Shown here: one piece after another, positions 5,104 to 6,520 of the stretch
Layout: each line of letters begins with the position of its first letter
Numbering within the stretch: position 1 is the stretch's first letter
DNA from: Bacillota bacterium
Lineage (GTDB): Bacteria > Bacillota > Sulfobacillia > JAJZYS01 > JAJYTV01
NCBI GenBank assembly: GCA_021786135.1
Contig: JAJYNV010000183.1
Location: 1 to 6,520, forward strand
DNA length: 6,520 nt
Direction of reading: 5' to 3'
Notes under the pieces: generated by a model
Told to the model about the DNA's origin: nothing
Databases searched by the model: none
The model's input: the letters and a program-made list of their open reading frames with translations, nothing else
Translations under genes and position numbers: made by a program

Positions 5104-6014
5104 CGCGGTATGTCGGCAAGCGCTGCCTGCAGGCACTGCTCACGCTGATCATCGTCAGCCTGGTCGTCTTCGCGCTGATGAAGCTCTATCCGGGCGATCC
5201 CGGCGCCATCCTGCTTGGCCGACACGCCACGCCCGCCAAGGTGCGCCGGCTCGACCTCATGCTCGGTGTGCAGCTTTCCTGGCCGCAGCAATACCTTAGC
5301 TGGCTGCGTCTCCTGTTCGCGGGGGGACTCTCGAGCGCATTCTCCGTCCTGCCGACGACGCTACTGCTACTCGCGCTGGGCGGCGGCATCGGCCTCGCTC
5401 TCGCCGTCGGCCTCGCGCTCCTGCAGTCCCGCTTCCCAGGCTCGCCACTCGATCGCATAACCAGCTTCACCGCGCTGCTCTTCTACACGTTTCCTTCGTT
5501 CTGGCTTGCGGCGCTTCTCTTCCTCTGGTTCGGCTTCGATCTGGGCTGGGTGCCTATCGTGCCGCCGGGCTACCTGGGCAACAGGGACTTTGCCGACTGG
5601 CTCCTCAGCCTGGCCATTCCGGTGCTCACCGTAGCCCTCACCACGGTGGCGGGCTGGTCCGTGCACGTGCGAGCCGCGCTCGAAGAGTCTCTCATGTCCG
5701 ACTACGTCCGCACCGCACGCGCCAAGGGCGTCTCCGAGCGGCGACTCCTGCGGCGGCATGTCCTGCGGAATGCGATGCTGCCGCTACTCGCGATCCTGGG
5801 CATTTCCTTTCCGGTCCTGCTCAGCAACCTGATCGTGGTCGAGGCCGAGGTGGGCATGCAGGGCATCGGCGGTGCCCTGTTCGGCGCGCTCTACATGCGC
5901 GCCTACGGCAGCGTCCTCAATCTCGTCATGGTGATCGGCCTCGTGACGGTGGTGCTGAACCTTATCGCGGACGTCCTGTCGGCCGTCGCGGATCCGCGCA
6001 TCCGCTTCGGCTAG
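5100..6014 (+). CDS. ABC transporter permease, OppB/DppB type (oligopeptide/dipeptide family, 304 aa)
   Basis: The partner permease, expected to form a heterodimer with the preceding protein. Its ATG (5100-5102) overlaps the upstream TGA (5101-5103) as ATGA, and no strong ribosome-binding site precedes it, so coupled translation is likely. The N-terminal helix (9-28) is followed by the OppB-type LYPGDPGAILLG (29-40). More hydrophobic segments lie near 86-108, 121-145, 167-187, 226-248 and 272-294. The EAA loop at 202-224 (YVRTARAKG...HVLRN) is canonical for DppB. The C-terminus ADPRIRFG is also typical. The usual F-S-W-P-G-I-G segment reads VGMQGIG (251-257), a visible departure. An open reading frame extends upstream to 4926 but lies inside the first permease and is not used. 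At 304 residues it is at the short end of the family. C-type before B-type is the reverse of the common opp/dpp order. Confidence 0.92.
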   Translation: MTRYVGKRCLQALLTLIIVSLVVFALMKLYPGDPGAILLGRHATPAKVRRLDLMLGVQLSWPQQYLSWLRLLFAGGLSSAFSVLPTTLLLLALGGGIGLALAVGLALLQSRFPGSPLDRITSFTALLFYTFPSFWLAALLFLWFGFDLGWVPIVPPGYLGNRDFADWLLSLAIPVLTVALTTVAGWSVHVRAALEESLMSDYVRTARAKGVSERRLLRRHVLRNAMLPLLAILGISFPVLLSNLIVVEAEVGMQGIGGALFGALYMRAYGSVLNLVMVIGLVTVVLNLIADVLSAVADPRIRFG

Positions 6015-6069
6015 CAGGGTCCGGCTATCGCGTAGCGTACTGTGGACTTCATGGCACCTCGTGTGCGTC

Positions 6070-6075
6070 AGGGGG
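6070..6075 (+). promoter_or_regulatory. Ribosome-binding site of the MoxR-type ATPase gene
   Basis: AGGGGG stands 7 nt before the ATG at 6083. The next in-frame ATG (6092) touches GGAG at 6088-6091, too close to use, so 6083 is preferred. The 68-base gap between the permease stop and this start holds only a weak 4-bp stem (6024-6036) and no intrinsic terminator, so read-through from the permease operon is possible. Confidence 0.6.
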
Positions 6076-6082
6076 CTTGTGG

Positions 6083-6520
<438 letters not shown>

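Noticed and set aside
4246..5136. Long minus-strand open frame opposite the first permease
   Set aside because: It is low-complexity and charged (His/Asp/Glu/Arg-rich), a mirror of the hydrophobic permease codons, with no family motif.

Overview
The window is GC-rich (roughly 60-65% by eye) and looks like ordinary bacterial chromosome. Strong AAGGAG/AAGGAGGT ribosome-binding sites, one TTG start and an intrinsic terminator suggest a high-GC Bacillota (Firmicutes-like) organism. Sedolisin proteases are best known from acidophiles such as Alicyclobacillus and Sulfobacillus, so an acid-tolerant or thermophilic relative is a reasonable guess. Actinobacteria, Chloroflexi and Acidobacteria cannot be excluded from sequence alone.

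Layout, left to right. (1) 1-448, plus strand: the C-terminal end of a secreted sedolisin (S53 family serine-carboxyl protease), closed by a clean intrinsic terminator at 461-498. (2) 582-2570, minus strand, convergent with the first gene: a 662-residue lipoprotein made of Asp-box/Ycf48-like beta-propeller repeats, starting at a TTG codon. (3) 2571-2790: a gene-free spacer holding three inverted repeats. (4) 2791-3894, minus strand: a membrane-anchored HtrA-type serine protease with one PDZ domain. (5) 3895-4200: a divergent promoter region with an 11-nt-loop hairpin and a possible two-codon leader ORF. (6) 4201-5103 and 5100-6014, plus strand: two inner-membrane permeases of the oligopeptide/dipeptide ABC family, overlapping by ATGA and in the order C-type then B-type. 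(7) 6083-6520, plus strand: the start of a MoxR-type AAA+ ATPase, cut by the window end.

Functionally, most of the window deals with extracytoplasmic protein: an extracellular acid protease, an envelope quality-control protease, a surface-exposed propeller lipoprotein and permeases that probably import peptides. Adjacency is the only link between them; no shared regulation is visible. The permease pair has no substrate-binding protein and no ATPase subunit beside it in this window, so it must borrow them or they lie elsewhere.

I found no convincing new system. The points most worth a second look are the lipoprotein, whose repeat spacing suggests about 13 blades and so possibly two propellers, the orphan permease pair with its reversed order, and the ATG-GAG-TGA mini-ORF whose stop overlaps the first permease start.
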